A stretch of DNA of 64,000 bases from Alphaproteobacteria bacterium (GTDB taxonomy: Bacteria > Pseudomonadota > Alphaproteobacteria > UBA8366 > GCA-2717185). Position numbers and translations under genes: made by a program. Positions 20,858-30,683 of this stretch are shown here, one piece after another; positions within the stretch are counted from its first letter, which is position 1, and each line of letters starts with the position of its first letter. The stretch covers positions 1 to 64,000 of the forward strand of contig JAPKDL010000003.1 of assembly GCA_028822585.1 (NCBI GenBank), in the 5' to 3' direction. Below the pieces are notes generated by a model. The model made no database searches. It worked only from the letters and a program-made list of their open reading frames with translations, and was not told the DNA's origin.

Positions 20858-22132
20858 CTAGTTATTGGTGTCGCCTGCTTTCAATACATCTATATCCAAA
20901 GCGATATCGCGGCGCACCGCCCCAATGGGCCCAATCGCCGGTGCCCGAAGCCCGTCAATGTCAAACCGAAGACCACCCGCATTACCCGTATGCAGTTTCA
21001 GGCCCACCCGGTTGGGAACGTTGTAAGTATCGCCGGTCTTCAAAACACGTGTCAGCAACAAAGACCCATCGCTGCCTCTAATTTCAAGCCAACTGTCAAT
21101 TTCAGCGACAATCGTAATTCTGGACGCAACATTATCTTTTCCAAATTGTCGGGGGCCCGTTGTCTCTTCCTGTGGTGGCATCGGCGGCATAACAATGGCG
21201 GCTGTCGGCACCCTGTCAGTCGTAATGTTGTTGCGCCCAGCGTTTGGTGAAGGAATTTCGATGGGCCGAGTCGCATCCGCTTCGCTGAACGCTTCCACTT
21301 GTCCCTCAGCACTAATCACAACCGAGGAGTCGCGACCGGGCATTTCCGCTACAGTTGGCGTTTCCGGCGAGACTATCGCCGTAATAACCAGCGCGTCAGA
21401 TGCGGGCGCGGTTTCCGGCGCAACGATTGCTGATGCCACTTCTGCAGGAATCAGAGGAGTTATTGTCAGCGCCGTGACGGGAACCGGAGATGTTTCAACT
21501 TTCACCGGTTCAGACAGCTTAATCGAGGACGCTGGCGCAGGCATCCGGGAAGATAAAAATTCAACAGGTGGCGCAGATATTGGTGCCTCAACGACGAGGT
21601 CGGACACAGCAACCGACGCGGATTCGGGCGCGACCAACGCTTGCAACGACCCAGGCAACGCCGGCACAACTTCAGCAAGAGAACGGTCTTGTGATGACAA
21701 GTACATCCACACACCGTACACTAGCGCCGCGCAAACAACTGCAATCAATATAATCGCAGCGCCCGGCGTCCGGCCTTCCGGCATCGGCGATGGAAACACC
21801 AGCCGGGCTTTTGCTTCCAATTCCGCCGTTTCATCCTTGAACCTTGCGGCAATTACTTCTCTGTCCAACCCCAGGTATTCCGAGTATGCACGCACGAATC
21901 CTAGGGCGTATGTATGCCCGGGCAGTTCATCGTTGCGACCGTCTTCCAGCGCCTCAAGGTGCACCTTCCGGATTTTCAAAAACCCCGCAACCTCATCAAG
22001 GGTGCGTTCTGCACGTTCTCGAGAGAATCTCAATTGTTCCGCGACCGTTAGAACGACCGCCGGCTCCCGGTCCAGGGACACGTCATTCGCATCCGACCGA
22101 CTCACGTCACGGGCCTGCTTTAAATTCAACAT
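20858..22132 (-). CDS. helix-turn-helix/DUF4115 RodZ-like protein
   Basis: N-terminal LRFSRERAERTLDEVAGFLKIRKVHLEALEDGRNDELPGHTYALGFVRAYSEYLGLD, TM segment, and C-terminal DSWLEIRGSDGSLLLTRVLKTGDTYNVP. Confidence 0.85.
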   Translation of the reverse strand: MLNLKQARDVSRSDANDVSLDREPAVVLTVAEQLRFSRERAERTLDEVAGFLKIRKVHLEALEDGRNDELPGHTYALGFVRAYSEYLGLDREVIAARFKDETAELEAKARLVFPSPMPEGRTPGAAIILIAVVCAALVYGVWMYLSSQDRSLAEVVPALPGSLQALVAPESASVAVSDLVVEAPISAPPVEFLSSRMPAPASSIKLSEPVKVETSPVPVTALTITPLIPAEVASAIVAPETAPASDALVITAIVSPETPTVAEMPGRDSSVVISAEGQVEAFSEADATRPIEIPSPNAGRNNITTDRVPTAAIVMPPMPPQEETTGPRQFGKDNVASRITIVAEIDSWLEIRGSDGSLLLTRVLKTGDTYNVPNRVGLKLHTGNAGGLRFDIDGLRAPAIGPIGAVRRDIALDIDVLKAGDTNN

Positions 22133-22376
22133 CCATCCTACCGCGCGAAAAATGCGCTTGTTTCCGCCAAATGACCAAAAAACTAAGCTACCAGATACGC
22201 GCCCGATAATTCACTAATCAAAATTACAATATCGTTAATATATTAGGAACAACAATTATTCGCAATTATAAAACAATCCCACAACTTACGAATAGTTAAG
22301 TTTTAACCAGAATAACTGTTAAAAGACGAACCCATGTCTTGTTTTATACTTTCAAAGAGGGGCTCAACTGAAATTC

Positions 22377-23597
22377 TCAGTCCTGATCAAGACCATATTC
22401 TGTGTGCAGCGCACGCAGCGCTAACTCGGCGTATTCATCCGCGATTAAAATGCTGATTTTGATTTCCGACGTCGAAATCACCTGAATATTTATACCTTTA
22501 CCCGCCAATGCGCCAAACATCTGTTTGGCGACCCCGGCGTGCGACCGCATCCCCACGCCAATGACCGAAATTTTTACTACGTTGTCGTCAAGATCTATAG
22601 AGCGGTAGTTGATGGTCTTCCCAATTTCGTCCAACAATGCTGACGCCCGGTCGAAATCTGACTGGCCCACGGTAAAGGTTATATCCGTGCGGCCACTTTC
22701 CGCCGAAATATTTTGGACGATCATATCAACATTGATGCCCGAATCCGACAGCGGTCCAAATATGCCGACGGCGACGCCGGGACGGTCTTCGACCCCGACA
22801 ATAGTTATTTTCGCTTCATCCCGCGAATAAGCGATCCCACTGACTACCTGCTGTTCCACGATCTCATCCTCGTCCACAACGAGCGTTCCGGGTGCGTCCA
22901 CGAAGGCCGAACGCACTTGAAGCCGGACACCCTGATTCATCGCCAATTCGACGGCCCGCGTTTGCAACACCTTGGCACCCTGCGACGCCATTTCAAGCAT
23001 TTCTTCATAGGTGATGCGCGTTAATTTTCGCGCCTTGTCCACAATGCGCGGGTCCGTAGTATAGACACCTTCCACATCGGTATAAATATCACATCGATCC
23101 GCATTCAACGCCGCCGCCAACGCCACAGCGCTGGTATCGCTGCCGCCCCGACCCAGGGTCGTGATGCGGTTTTGAGGCGACAAGCCCTGAAACCCCGCCA
23201 CGACCGCAACCTGACCTTCACCGAAGAGTTTGATAATTTTCCCCGCATCAATTTCTTTAATACGCGCCTTGCCATGCATATCGTCAGTTCGAAGCGGCAA
23301 CTGCCACGCCGCCCAAGACCGCGCTGGCACGCCAATATTTTGCAACGCCAATGCCAATAGCCCCGCTGTCACCTGCTCTCCAGTGGAGACGATGGCGTCG
23401 TATTCTCTGGTGTCGTGCAAACGGCTTATGGCGTTTACGTTTTCGATCAAACCATTGGTGACGCCCGCCATGGCGGACGGCACAACCGTGACTTCATTGC
23501 CACGATCATATTCCGCCTTCACCAGCGTTGCTACATGGCGAATACGATCGAGATCCCCAACCGATGTTCCGCCAAATTTTTGCACGATCCGCGCCAT
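22377..23597 (-). CDS. lysC: aspartate kinase
   Basis: MARIVQKFGGTSVGDLDRI, LGRGGSDTSAVALAAAL, C-terminal ACT domains. Confidence 0.95.
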   Translation of the reverse strand: MARIVQKFGGTSVGDLDRIRHVATLVKAEYDRGNEVTVVPSAMAGVTNGLIENVNAISRLHDTREYDAIVSTGEQVTAGLLALALQNIGVPARSWAAWQLPLRTDDMHGKARIKEIDAGKIIKLFGEGQVAVVAGFQGLSPQNRITTLGRGGSDTSAVALAAALNADRCDIYTDVEGVYTTDPRIVDKARKLTRITYEEMLEMASQGAKVLQTRAVELAMNQGVRLQVRSAFVDAPGTLVVDEDEIVEQQVVSGIAYSRDEAKITIVGVEDRPGVAVGIFGPLSDSGINVDMIVQNISAESGRTDITFTVGQSDFDRASALLDEIGKTINYRSIDLDDNVVKISVIGVGMRSHAGVAKQMFGALAGKGINIQVISTSEIKISILIADEYAELALRALHTEYGLDQD

Positions 23598-23715
23598 GTC
23601 GTTCGCCCACGCACCATCACTAAAATCAACCCATTGCCCTCGACGGGCGGCGTATCCATACTCATATGATCGTCACCACGCAAGTACGACACCAACGAGA
23701 TCAAACGGTCGCCCT

Positions 23716-24519
23716 ATGAATATTGCAAACCCACCCAAGCGTAGCGACCAGGCGGCCCCAAACCCGTCACGCAGCACAATCGATGACGCCGAGATCGAAA
23801 AATTTGGAAAAATGGCCGAAGACTGGTGGAACCCCGACGGGCCGTTCAAACCACTCCACGCCTTAAACCCGCTTCGCATTCAATTTATACGCGACCAACT
23901 CATTCAACATTTCCAGCGGGGCGATCCGTTGAAACCAACGCCGTTGCGCGGACTCACAATACTCGACATTGGCTGCGGTGGCGGCTTGTTGTGTGAACCC
24001 ATGACGCGCCTTGGCGCGATGGTGACAGGTGTGGACGCCGCGGACCGCAATATCGACATCGCCCGAACCCACGCGCAACGCATGGAATTATCCATCGATT
24101 ATCGTTGCGCCGCCGCCGAGGATTTGGCGGCGGAAGGATTGGCATTTGATGTGGTGTTGAATATGGAGGTGGTGGAACATGTCGCCGAAGTCGATTTATT
24201 CCTCAACGCTGCGGCAAGACTGGTCCGGCCCGGAGGATTGATGATCGTCGCGACATTGAACCGAACGGCGAAATCATACGCATTGGCAATTGTCGGCGCG
24301 GAATACATCATGCGCTGGCTGCCGGTCGGCACCCATGATTGGCTAAAATTCGTTCGTCCTTCGGAATTAGCACGAAGCCTTCGTACCGCCAACATGAAAA
24401 TCGAAACGCTCACTGGGCTGACCTACAATCCTTTGAAGGAAACCTGGTCTTTGAATGAGCGAGATTTGGGCGTCAATTACATAGCGACCGCCATCCGAAC
24501 AAATAGACTACCGGCTTAA
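23716..24519 (+). CDS. ubiG: ubiquinone biosynthesis O-methyltransferase
   Basis: EIEKFGKMAEDWWNPDGPFKPLHALNPLRIQFIRD; ILDIGCGGGLLCEPMTRLGAMVTGVDA. Confidence 0.95.
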   Translation: MNIANPPKRSDQAAPNPSRSTIDDAEIEKFGKMAEDWWNPDGPFKPLHALNPLRIQFIRDQLIQHFQRGDPLKPTPLRGLTILDIGCGGGLLCEPMTRLGAMVTGVDAADRNIDIARTHAQRMELSIDYRCAAAEDLAAEGLAFDVVLNMEVVEHVAEVDLFLNAAARLVRPGGLMIVATLNRTAKSYALAIVGAEYIMRWLPVGTHDWLKFVRPSELARSLRTANMKIETLTGLTYNPLKETWSLNERDLGVNYIATAIRTNRLPA

Positions 24520-24577
24520 TTAAGGAGGCGGGCCAACTGATCGAAGGGGATGAAAATTATTCGTTTTGGTTGCACCC

Positions 24578-25021
24578 CTAATTTTCGGTATTTTCCACCC
24601 AGGGGATACGGGCAATCTCGACACCTTCTTCCTGCAACGCCTCAGCTTCGCTTTCGCTCGCCTCGCCGTGAATGCCGCGCGCCTCGCTCTCGCCGTAATG
24701 GATTTTCCGCGCTTCTTCGGAAAAATCATTACCAACATACTCACTGTTGGCTTCAACCGCACTTCGTAATTCCCGCAAGGCACTACGAATTTGTTCCGGC
24801 ATAACATCGCTCAATGCAGGAGTCTTCGACGTTGATGACGACGCACTACGCGACACCCCCGACGCCACATTAGGCGCCATGATCGCCTTTGATATCTTTT
24901 TGTCGCCGCAAGCTGGGCATACAACAGCCTTCGCCGCAACTTGTTCCTCATAGGAAGCGCTGTCCTTGAACCAGACTTCGAATACATGATCCTTGGCGCA
25001 ACGCAAATCGAATGCAATCAT
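24578..25021 (-). CDS. DUF1178 family protein
   Basis: MIAFDLRCAKDHVFEVWFKDSASYEEQ...CPACGDKKISKAIMAPNV. Confidence 0.9.
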   Translation of the reverse strand: MIAFDLRCAKDHVFEVWFKDSASYEEQVAAKAVVCPACGDKKISKAIMAPNVASGVSRSASSSTSKTPALSDVMPEQIRSALRELRSAVEANSEYVGNDFSEEARKIHYGESEARGIHGEASESEAEALQEEGVEIARIPWVENTEN

Positions 25022-25115
25022 TTACGTAACCGTTGGTTTGTCTGTTATACAAAGCGACTAACCTTATAAATGGCGACGATTGACCCCGGACGCAATATTT
25101 TAATGTATTCTCCAC

Positions 25116-25643
25116 ATGGCCTCTAATTTATCCTGTCCCTCCCTCTGGATAGTTCAACACGCCGCGTTAGCGCCCAGCGGCGGGCGCGTCGTGGATGTCG
25201 CATGTGGGGCGGGCCGGAATGGCCGCCATTTTTGGAAACGTGGCCACCCGACGGTGTTTCTTGATATCGATTGCGCCAAAGTTAACGATTTAACCGGCGC
25301 TGATGACGTTGACATCAGGGAAGTCGATCTGGAGTCCGAACTGCCACCACAGTGGCTCTTCGCCCCTACGACATTGGATGTCGTCGTTGCGACGAATTAT
25401 TTATGGCGCCCCCTTATGCCCGCCTTAATCAACAGCATCGCGCCGGGCGGGATGTTCCTGTACGAAACCTTCGCCATCGGAAATGAAGCGTTCGGACGTC
25501 CCAAAAATCCAAAATTTCTGCTGAAAGCTGGCGAATTACTGGAAATGGTGCGGGGGAAATTACGCGTCGTCGCCTTTGGACAGGAAACACGAACCGATCC
25601 AAACCCCGCGATCATTCAACATATAGCCGCTGTTCGGGATTAA
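25116..25643 (+). CDS. class I SAM-dependent methyltransferase
   Basis: GRVVDVACGAGRNGRHFWKRGHPTVFLDID motif I. Confidence 0.8.
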   Translation: MASNLSCPSLWIVQHAALAPSGGRVVDVACGAGRNGRHFWKRGHPTVFLDIDCAKVNDLTGADDVDIREVDLESELPPQWLFAPTTLDVVVATNYLWRPLMPALINSIAPGGMFLYETFAIGNEAFGRPKNPKFLLKAGELLEMVRGKLRVVAFGQETRTDPNPAIIQHIAAVRD

Positions 25644-25648
25644 TTCCG

Positions 25649-26500
25649 TTATTCGCCCGCCAAACGCACCGGCGGCGCGAACGGCAACGCAAATGCACGG
25701 TCATGCTGAAGCGACGGCACCATCGCCCGCGCGCGATCCACGGCGGCCATATCCAAATCAGCAATAATCACGCCCGGTTCGTCCCCCGCATCCGCCAAAA
25801 CTTCCCCCCACGGCGCAACAATTAAGGCGTGGCCATAAGTCTGACGCCCATCTTCATGATCACCGCATTGCGCCGGCGCCAAGACAAAGCAACCAGTTTC
25901 AATCGCTCGGGACTTCAATAACGTGTGCCAATGCGCTTTTCCCGTGGTGCGTGCGAACGAAGACGGAATGGTCAATATGCCAGCGCCCGCCTGCGCCAAA
26001 GCGCGGTATAAATAAGGGAAGCGAACATCGTAACAAATCGTCATGCCAACCCGGCCCCACGGCGTGTCGGTCACAACCGCACGGTCACCGGGCCGATAAT
26101 TATTTGATTCGCGATATTGTTCGCCGCCTTCCAGATCGACGTCAAACATGTGCATTTTGTCGTAAGACGCCGTGACCGCGCCCGCGGGGTCGATCATGAA
26201 ACCCCGATTGGCCATCCGAGACTCATCTTCCAGCTTGACCACAAGCGATCCAACCAACAACCAAATGTCCAATTCCGCCGCTAAGGCTTGGTACGCCCTC
26301 AAAGCAGGCTCCTGATGTTCGACATAAGCCGCCTTAGCGCCCATACCCGGTCGCTTGTCGCATAAATTAACGACTTCCGGCATACCAATGAATTGCGCGC
26401 CTTGGGCGTGCGCGTCACGAACCAATGCTGAGGACAATTCAATATTGCGCGCAATATCCGTCGTCGATGTCAGTTGAATACACGCGGCGCACAAATTCAT
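25649..26500 (-). CDS. carbon-nitrogen hydrolase (nitrilase superfamily)
   Basis: CAACIQLTSTTDIARN..., GRVGMTICYDVRFPYLYRALA, RTTGKAHWHTLLKSRAIE. Confidence 0.9.
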   Translation of the reverse strand: MNLCAACIQLTSTTDIARNIELSSALVRDAHAQGAQFIGMPEVVNLCDKRPGMGAKAAYVEHQEPALRAYQALAAELDIWLLVGSLVVKLEDESRMANRGFMIDPAGAVTASYDKMHMFDVDLEGGEQYRESNNYRPGDRAVVTDTPWGRVGMTICYDVRFPYLYRALAQAGAGILTIPSSFARTTGKAHWHTLLKSRAIETGCFVLAPAQCGDHEDGRQTYGHALIVAPWGEVLADAGDEPGVIIADLDMAAVDRARAMVPSLQHDRAFALPFAPPVRLAGE

Positions 26501-26515
26501 CGCAACATCCTGTTG

Positions 26516-26779
26516 TTAGACCGCACCCGACAAAAACCCGTCGAGTTCGCCCGCAAATTCACTTTGAAATAATTCATCACATCCGCCAATGTGGCGATCA
26601 TCAATGAAAATCTGAGGCACGGTTCGACCGCCATTCGCTCGTTTGATCATTTCAGCTTTGCGCGCACCATCCATCATGACGTCAATTTCTTCGAACTCGA
26701 CGCCTTTTTTTGTCAGTAAGCTCTTCGCACGAAAACAGAACCCACAGATCGGCGTTGTGTAAATTTCAACCTTGGCCAT
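26516..26779 (-). CDS. grxC: glutaredoxin 3
   Basis: MAKVEIYTTPICGFCFRAKSLLTKKGVEFEEIDV...GGRTVPQIFIDDRHIGGCDEL. Start at MAKVEIY. Confidence 0.93.
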   Translation of the reverse strand: MAKVEIYTTPICGFCFRAKSLLTKKGVEFEEIDVMMDGARKAEMIKRANGGRTVPQIFIDDRHIGGCDELFQSEFAGELDGFLSGAV

Positions 26780-26855
26780 TTCAACTCCCAAATTACCGTG
26801 CGGCAATTATTTATGCCCTTTCGACGGATGTACAACCTTAATTTTTTGCCTAATT

Positions 26856-27520
26856 TTAGGCCTTAACACTGATTTGAACGCTGGGCCTTATGACGCGCGC
26901 CAGGGTCAGGACATCGATCGCCGATCCACCCGCCCGCATTCCCCCACAGTCGCGCCCGTCGTCAACACATCGTCAATCAACAACACCCGCGCACCCTCCA
27001 CCTGTCTTTTTTCGGATGTATCGCAAAAGCGCCCGGGACATTGCGCTGCCACGCAGTCAGCGACATTCGTCCCGGCGGTTTTGTGTCACGCCGCCGCACC
27101 CGCAAGTCCACGGATAAGGGAGCGCCGGTTTGCCGCGATAGCACGGTGGCCTAAAGCGCAGCCTGATATAACCGCATGCAAATAATCGTCGCAGATGGAG
27201 CGGTGCCGGTTTGATCAGTCCAGCATCGTCCAACAATTCCGCCCCGGACCGACATGTCATGCCAGCCAGCGTCTGCGCTGCAAAGGTTTTGTCCGCGTGT
27301 TTGAATTCAATGACCAGCAACCAGCTCGAATCGTCATAAGCGAACACGCTACGAGCCCGATCAAACTTGGAGCGTTCCCGCAAACAGGCGGTGCACAGCG
27401 TCTCCTCCGGCATTTTATATTCAAACGGATAGGCGCAACAAAAACATGCGGGCGCCCCAAACACTGTAAAGACCCCCAACAAGCACTACACTAAGCTGCG
27501 TCTTCGACGATGGCGCCGCA
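26856..27520 (-). pseudogene. comF-like amidophosphoribosyltransferase, frameshifted
   Basis: Zn-finger half CFCCAYPFEYKMPEETLCTACLRERSKFDRARSVFAYDD in one frame; PRPP motif VEGARVLLIDDVLTTGATVGE in another frame; terminal GGSAIDVLTLARVIRPSVQISVKA* in a third. Confidence 0.75.
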
Positions 27521-27615
27521 TCTGATACATCGCGGCGACAATAATTTGTCCAAGACCGACCGTGCGACCGGCGCTACCCTCACCGGTGAGAAAAGGTTAG
27601 CTTTTTCGTTACTGA

Positions 27616-29193
27616 TCACGGGTCAAAATGTGGAAAGACGAGCGTTCCGTCCCGCTTGATCTGTTCCACCAGGGCGATTTCCCAGGTCAAATATTGCTGC
27701 ATCGCCTCTTCTGGCGACCCCTCACGGTCATAAGGCTTATAGAATAGGTCCTCCCGCGCCGAGGCGAGATTTTCCCACCCCACAGTCAAAATTAACCCCG
27801 CCGCCGTGTAGGCGTCGTTTCCGCCTTCAAGAACTGCGACCGGCTTCCCCGTCAACGCTTTTAAATCAGACGCCGCTAGCCGTGCCAAAACCCCATCCCC
27901 GCTGGTCACCACATAACGCGACGCCATCGGAACAGCCGCCAAATCATCCTTCAACCGCGCGCGAATGATCCACCAGGCACCGGGCGCATGTCCGTCGCGA
28001 AATGACAAACTATCGCTCACATCCAAGACGACAGTTCCCTCTTGAGTCAAATCGCCCGGCGCGGCGACGTCAACTTGAGTCGCCGTTTTTAGGCCAACCG
28101 GCGCGACGCTGGGCGCGGTTGGCAAGTCCGTAACATCGCCCTCCAAAACACAAACGTCGGGCCAACCCATCTGGATGAGCCAATGGGCGGTCATGGTTGC
28201 GCGCACGCCAGTGTCATCGGCAACGACAATACGGGCGTTGTACGTGCCCACATATACATCGGTCGCCTGGACCAATTGACCGCCGGGCGCGGATTGGAAG
28301 CCTTCGGCGTGACCGGCAGAAAATTCTTGCGGAGACCGAACATCCAGCAAATACAACGTGCGTTGATCACCTTCATTTCGCCATTGCGCGACAGTATCGG
28401 CGCTTACGGTCTTTACCCCATATTTTTCCGCCACGCGCGCCGCGGCGTCCTGAGACCATGCCAACGCCGAACTCGAAGTCGCGTCGTAGGTCCGGGTCGC
28501 TCCGTTTTCCAATTCGAACCCGGCCAGATGCCACCCCATCGTGCCGTTTGTCAGGGCCATCACCTTGTTCGGCGTTCCCGCATTGATCAGCGATTGCGCT
28601 CCAATAATCGACCGAGTACGACCCGCACAGTTTACGACCACCAACGTATCAGGGTCGGGCGCCAAATCGCGAACGTGATAGGCAAGTTCCGCGCCGGGCG
28701 AATCAATGCCCGTTGGAATATTCATACGGTGATATTCATCCATCGGGCGGCTGTCGAGAACCACCATGTTTTCACCAGAATCGAGTTTCGCCTTTAGCGC
28801 CTCGGCTGAAATATTAGGCGTATCGCAATGGTGCTCCACATGTTCGCCGAACACTTTCGACGGTACGTTCATCCCGCTGAAAAGTTCAAACCCAGCATCA
28901 TCCCATCCCTGCACGCCATTTATCAAAAGCGAGATATCTGAATATCCGGCGGCGTCCAGAATGGCGACGGCGCGCAGCGCAAGGCCATCATTGTCGTCCA
29001 TCAGCACCATCCGAACCGATGAACGGGGCGCGAATTTTTCATAGAGAAGCTCAAACCGGCTCAATGGCACATTGATCGAGCGTAACAAATGACGTTGCCC
29101 AAACACGCCTTCTTCGCGCACATCGAACACCGCAATTTCATCATCGTCAAGGATCGCAGCCCGCAAGGTGGCGGCGTCAATGGTCTGTGGCAT
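27616..29193 (-). CDS. multidomain rhodanese-like sulfurtransferase
   Basis: Four rhodanese-like repeats (AVFDVREEGVFGQRHL; MVVLDSRPMDEYHRMNIPTGI; YLLDVRSPQEFSAGH; VVLDVSDSLSFRDGHAPGAWW). CAGRTRS active loop only in the second. Confidence 0.85.
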   Translation of the reverse strand: MPQTIDAATLRAAILDDDEIAVFDVREEGVFGQRHLLRSINVPLSRFELLYEKFAPRSSVRMVLMDDNDGLALRAVAILDAAGYSDISLLINGVQGWDDAGFELFSGMNVPSKVFGEHVEHHCDTPNISAEALKAKLDSGENMVVLDSRPMDEYHRMNIPTGIDSPGAELAYHVRDLAPDPDTLVVVNCAGRTRSIIGAQSLINAGTPNKVMALTNGTMGWHLAGFELENGATRTYDATSSSALAWSQDAAARVAEKYGVKTVSADTVAQWRNEGDQRTLYLLDVRSPQEFSAGHAEGFQSAPGGQLVQATDVYVGTYNARIVVADDTGVRATMTAHWLIQMGWPDVCVLEGDVTDLPTAPSVAPVGLKTATQVDVAAPGDLTQEGTVVLDVSDSLSFRDGHAPGAWWIIRARLKDDLAAVPMASRYVVTSGDGVLARLAASDLKALTGKPVAVLEGGNDAYTAAGLILTVGWENLASAREDLFYKPYDREGSPEEAMQQYLTWEIALVEQIKRDGTLVFPHFDP

Positions 29194-29329
29194 GGCTCAG
29201 CTCCTTCAAATTGGCGTGTCTTCAAATCTTTATGCGCCAACATTAAGACAACGTCTGCAGCCTCTCAAGGTCGCGTATCTGGGGTTCGCCAATTGCCTTG
29301 TACCGCGGCCATCGCCATATTGTCGTTTC

Positions 29330-30232
29330 ATGACAAACATTCGTGACATATTCGACCGTACTTTGATCCGTCGCCGACGCGATAGGGCGAGCGTGGAATT
29401 CCATCGCTATGATTTCCTGTTCCAGGAGATCGCCACGCGTCTAACGGATCGCCTGGAAGACATTCAACGAACATTTCCAATCGCGTTGGATTTGGGCTGC
29501 CATGCCGGCGCGATTGCCAACGTGTTGCCCCGCCGGTCTGCTGTAGACTGGCTCGCGCACAGCGACATTTCATTTCAAATGGCTAAATGCGCCACCTCTA
29601 CAGCGCTGGTTGCAGACGAAGAAGCCCTGCCCTTCGCCGATAACGCCTTCGACCTTGTCCTCAGTAATTTGTCGCTGCATTGGGTAAACGATTTGCCCGG
29701 CGCACTCACCCAAATACAACACACGCTAAAACCAGACGGATTGTTTTTGGCCACGATACTAGGTGGCGATACTCTGGTAGAGTTCCGGGATTGTCTCTTG
29801 AGCGCCGAAAGCGAAATCCTTGGCGGTGCCAGTCCCCGAATTTCCCCCATGGTCGCCCTCGGCGATGCGGCGGGATTGTTGCAGCGCGCCGGTTTCGCGC
29901 TGCCCGTCGCCGATTCCGACACCATCAACGTAACCTACGACAATGCGTTCAAATTAATGGCCGACCTTCGCGGGATGGCAGAAGCCAACGCCATTCGTGA
30001 ACGTACCCAGCGTTTCACCCCACGTTCGGTTTTCATGCGCGCCGCCAAACTTTATCAGGACCGTTACAGCGGGCCAGAGGGCCGGATCAACGCCACGTTT
30101 GAAGTTATCTATCTGCACGGTTGGTCACCGCATGACTCACAACAAAAACCGTTGCGCCCGGGCAGCGCCAGCCAGCGACTGGCCGACGCCCTGGACACCG
30201 AAGAACAGCCCGCAGGTGAAAAGCCGGTTTAG
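29330..30232 (+). CDS. SAM-dependent methyltransferase (BioC/NDUFAF5-like)
   Basis: MTNIRDIFDRTLIRRRRDRAS...LDLGCHAGAIANVLP...LPFADNAFDLVLSNLSLHWVNDLPGAL. Confidence 0.85.
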   Translation: MTNIRDIFDRTLIRRRRDRASVEFHRYDFLFQEIATRLTDRLEDIQRTFPIALDLGCHAGAIANVLPRRSAVDWLAHSDISFQMAKCATSTALVADEEALPFADNAFDLVLSNLSLHWVNDLPGALTQIQHTLKPDGLFLATILGGDTLVEFRDCLLSAESEILGGASPRISPMVALGDAAGLLQRAGFALPVADSDTINVTYDNAFKLMADLRGMAEANAIRERTQRFTPRSVFMRAAKLYQDRYSGPEGRINATFEVIYLHGWSPHDSQQKPLRPGSASQRLADALDTEEQPAGEKPV

Positions 30233-30672
30233 AGGAAATCCTGAAGCATCGCCACGAGCGGACGGTCGGCCGCAGGCATTTTGAAGTTCCCTAGATCATA
30301 GGGACGAACCCACTTCAAAACCTGCCCTTCCACCGGTCGCGGCGTCCCTTGCCAAATCCGGCACAGGTAAAGCGGCATCACCAGATGGAAGTCGTCATAG
30401 GCATGGCTGGCGAAGGTCAGCGGTGCCAGACAGCTCCGCCGCGTGTCGATATCCAATTCTTCCCGCAATTCCCGCACCAGGGCGGCTTCCGGCGTTTCGC
30501 CCGTTTGCACTTTGCCGCCTGGGAATTCCCAAAGCCCCGCCATTTTCTTGCCCGGAGGGCGCTGAGCCAGCAAAATTCGCCCATCAACGTCGATCAACGC
30601 GACCGCCACGACAAACACCACAGGCTTTGCGCCCGGCGCTCGTTCGTTTTCGTCCCAGCAACCCTTTTGCAT
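30229..30672 (-). CDS. mutT: 8-oxo-dGTP diphosphatase, MutT/Nudix
   Basis: Nudix box GGKVQTGETPEAALVRELREEL; ILLAQRPPGKKMAGLWEFPGGK. Confidence 0.9.
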   Translation of the reverse strand: MQKGCWDENERAPGAKPVVFVVAVALIDVDGRILLAQRPPGKKMAGLWEFPGGKVQTGETPEAALVRELREELDIDTRRSCLAPLTFASHAYDDFHLVMPLYLCRIWQGTPRPVEGQVLKWVRPYDLGNFKMPAADRPLVAMLQDFL

Positions 30673-30683
30673 ATGCGTTATCT

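Noticed and set aside
21195-22217. 340-aa plus-strand Ser/Thr/Ala-rich ORF resembling a surface repeat protein
   Set aside because: Antisense to the RodZ-like gene; its composition reflects the low-complexity linker on the opposite strand.
24530-24560. Shared 12-mer CAACTGATCGAA with the xerD-end hairpin, considered as a dispersed repeat
   Set aside because: Many 12-mer coincidences are expected by chance in 64 kb; the flanks do not match and there is no palindrome at this copy.
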